Of a DNA stretch of 64,000 nt, positions 62,461-64,000 are shown piece by piece. The position numbers and the translations under genes are program-made. The notes below the pieces were generated by a model that saw nothing but the letters and a program-made list of their open reading frames with translations, made no database searches and was not told the DNA's origin. Source of the stretch: Montifringilla adamsi (lineage: Eukaryota > Chordata > Aves > Passeriformes > Passeridae); assembly GCA_017590115.1 (NCBI GenBank), contig JAGGNK010011114.1, forward strand, positions 4,021,733 through 4,085,732, in the 5' to 3' direction. How positions within the stretch are numbered: position 1 is the stretch's first letter; the number at the start of each line of letters is the position of its first letter.

Positions 62461-64000
62461 CTGCCAGAGAGAAGAGAGAGGTTGTCACAGTTGTGGCCAG
62501 CTGGCTCTGTTGAGCTCATCAGCACTGCTTGGACAGCAGGGCTTTGTGAGGGAGTGTGACTGACACCCCCTCAGCTCCCTCTCACGGGCTCTGAGAAGTG
62601 GAGTGAACCATGAAGGACCCATCACACACAAGACTGAGAGCACTAAATCATCTCTCTGCTCAGAATGGTCACTGAGCAGCGTAATGAACACGTTTCTGGG
62701 ACAGCTTTGGGCACTGCCACACACAGGTGAAAGCTGTGGTCATTCCTCACTTCCCAGAGCCAGGGTTGCCACTGCGCATTTTCTTGTCCAGGAAAATCAC
62801 TAGAGAATCATTTTCCCTCCCAACCCTTTCTCAAATTTTACTTCTTGAGAACAAATATCAGCCTCCATGTCCCTGTCATAACTCCACAGCTCTCTAAAAA
62901 CAATCTAGGATAAAAATACTACAGCCACTGAAACTAAGAAAAAAATTATTGTTTGCCTCAGTGTGACCAGAATTTCACCCTCATCTTTTCAATCTCTGCT
63001 CTTACATCAGCTATTCCTCTCATTTTGGTTTGCTCCAGCTCAGGAAAAAAAAAAAAACAATATCCAACTCAGGCTCTGCTTTTAAAGAAATCAGTGTAAC
63101 TCTGGAAGTGAAAACACCTTGGCATCTGTGAGACAGCATTGTCAGCTGCAGCCCTTTCCAGTTCTACACCCGTTCAAGTCCACTGGAACACACAAGAATT
63201 TTCCCCCTACCTCTCTGCATCTTCTTTAATTTGAAGGATGGAGCTTGAAATACACCATATAAGAGGAAATGAATTTATTTAATGTACATATACTCTAGGC
63301 CAAGGAGCTAGTCTTATTAAACTTTGTTGTTAATGTTTCCTATAAATTATGTATGATTATGCTAATGAAATGTGCTTTATTCATGGAACTCCTGATGCAT
63401 AACCTTCTGCAGAAATCCATACATAAAAAACATGATCAGCAAAACCATCTTGACAACATTAAAAATTGCCTACTGAGAATTAAAAAGTTATTTTTAAAGA
63501 TGAAGTTAAATTTCATCTAAATAAAAGGAATTCATAGATGCATTAATAAAAGTAGGTAGGAAGTACCATAATTTTTTTACTGATTAACAAAGAGATTTAT
63601 ATTTCATATATTAATAGCTTTAGACTGTGCCAATAGAAAGGGACCTGAGTGGCTACAGTCCTATTTTTTCTAGATTGATATAGTTACAGAGAAAAATGAG
63701 GGCTTTTTCTCTTGTCTAAGAAATATGGCAACAAACAGTTGGCTTCTGGGATGAGCAGAAAGAAAAGAGCTTCTTTATTTTAACCTGACAGTTGCAGGAC
63801 TCAGGTGCATTATGGTTGCATTAGATATCTTAACAAATTCCCATCAGATCTTCAGGGATCCTAATTGTTGAAAAAATGTACTCATTCCAAGGCCATCAGC
63901 ATTATATTCACAACAAAGACAGCCTTGGAGTGGCATCCACTGATTCACCAGTGAGAAAAAAAAACAAAAAACCAAACTTCTATAAAAACCACTGTAATAG
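62461..64000. other. GABRR3 intron (no exon to the window edge)
   Basis: The preceding TM1 exon (expected to end ...PARVxL) was looked for on the minus strand and not found, so it lies to the right of the window. The sequence is AT-rich and unremarkable. Confidence 0.65.

Overview
This is vertebrate nuclear DNA, almost certainly from a bird. The evidence is CR1 LINE fragments in both orientations, long AT-rich introns, GT-AG splice sites, and a gene order (CRYBG3, RIOX2, GABRR3) that matches human chromosome 3q11 as I remember it. There is no bacterial or phage content, no CRISPR array, and no new enzymatic system that I can support.

Layout. (1) About 1-1978: AT-rich non-coding sequence, best read as CRYBG3 intron. 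(2) 1979-44175, plus strand: the downstream 19 coding exons of CRYBG3, the very large A-kinase anchor protein. One 4.5-kb exon encodes a disordered, Ser/Glu-rich region with two candidate PKA-RII-binding helices. Exons 2-16 encode twelve beta/gamma-crystallin Greek-key motifs (six domains). Exons 17-19 encode a ricin-B-type beta-trefoil that ends at a TGA. The 5' end of the gene lies outside the window. About 2,181 residues are encoded here, with no frameshift. (3) 44176 to about 45900: CRYBG3 3' UTR. (4) About 45980-57550, minus strand: complete RIOX2 (MINA), a JmjC ribosomal-protein histidyl hydroxylase of 470 residues. It has nine coding exons, a non-coding first exon and a CpG-rich promoter. 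It is tail-to-tail with CRYBG3, with predicted 3' ends only about 80 bp apart. (5) 57560-61052: RIOX2-GABRR3 intergenic DNA and GABRR3 3' UTR, with a CR1 fragment. (6) 61053-62460, minus strand: the last two coding exons of GABRR3 (GABA receptor rho-3: end of TM2 to the C-terminus). The rest of that gene lies beyond the window.

Most worth a second look: an exact 17-nt Illumina adapter core inside intron 12 (28206-28222), between two near-identical 58/59-bp copies of host sequence, which points to an assembly artefact; a block of up to 0.87 kb present three times in direct orientation around a 65-N gap and on both sides of CRYBG3 exon 15; two AKAP-type amphipathic helices in the large exon; and a very regular exon-phase code in the crystallin region. 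The three genes share no pathway that I can see, and their adjacency looks like inherited synteny.
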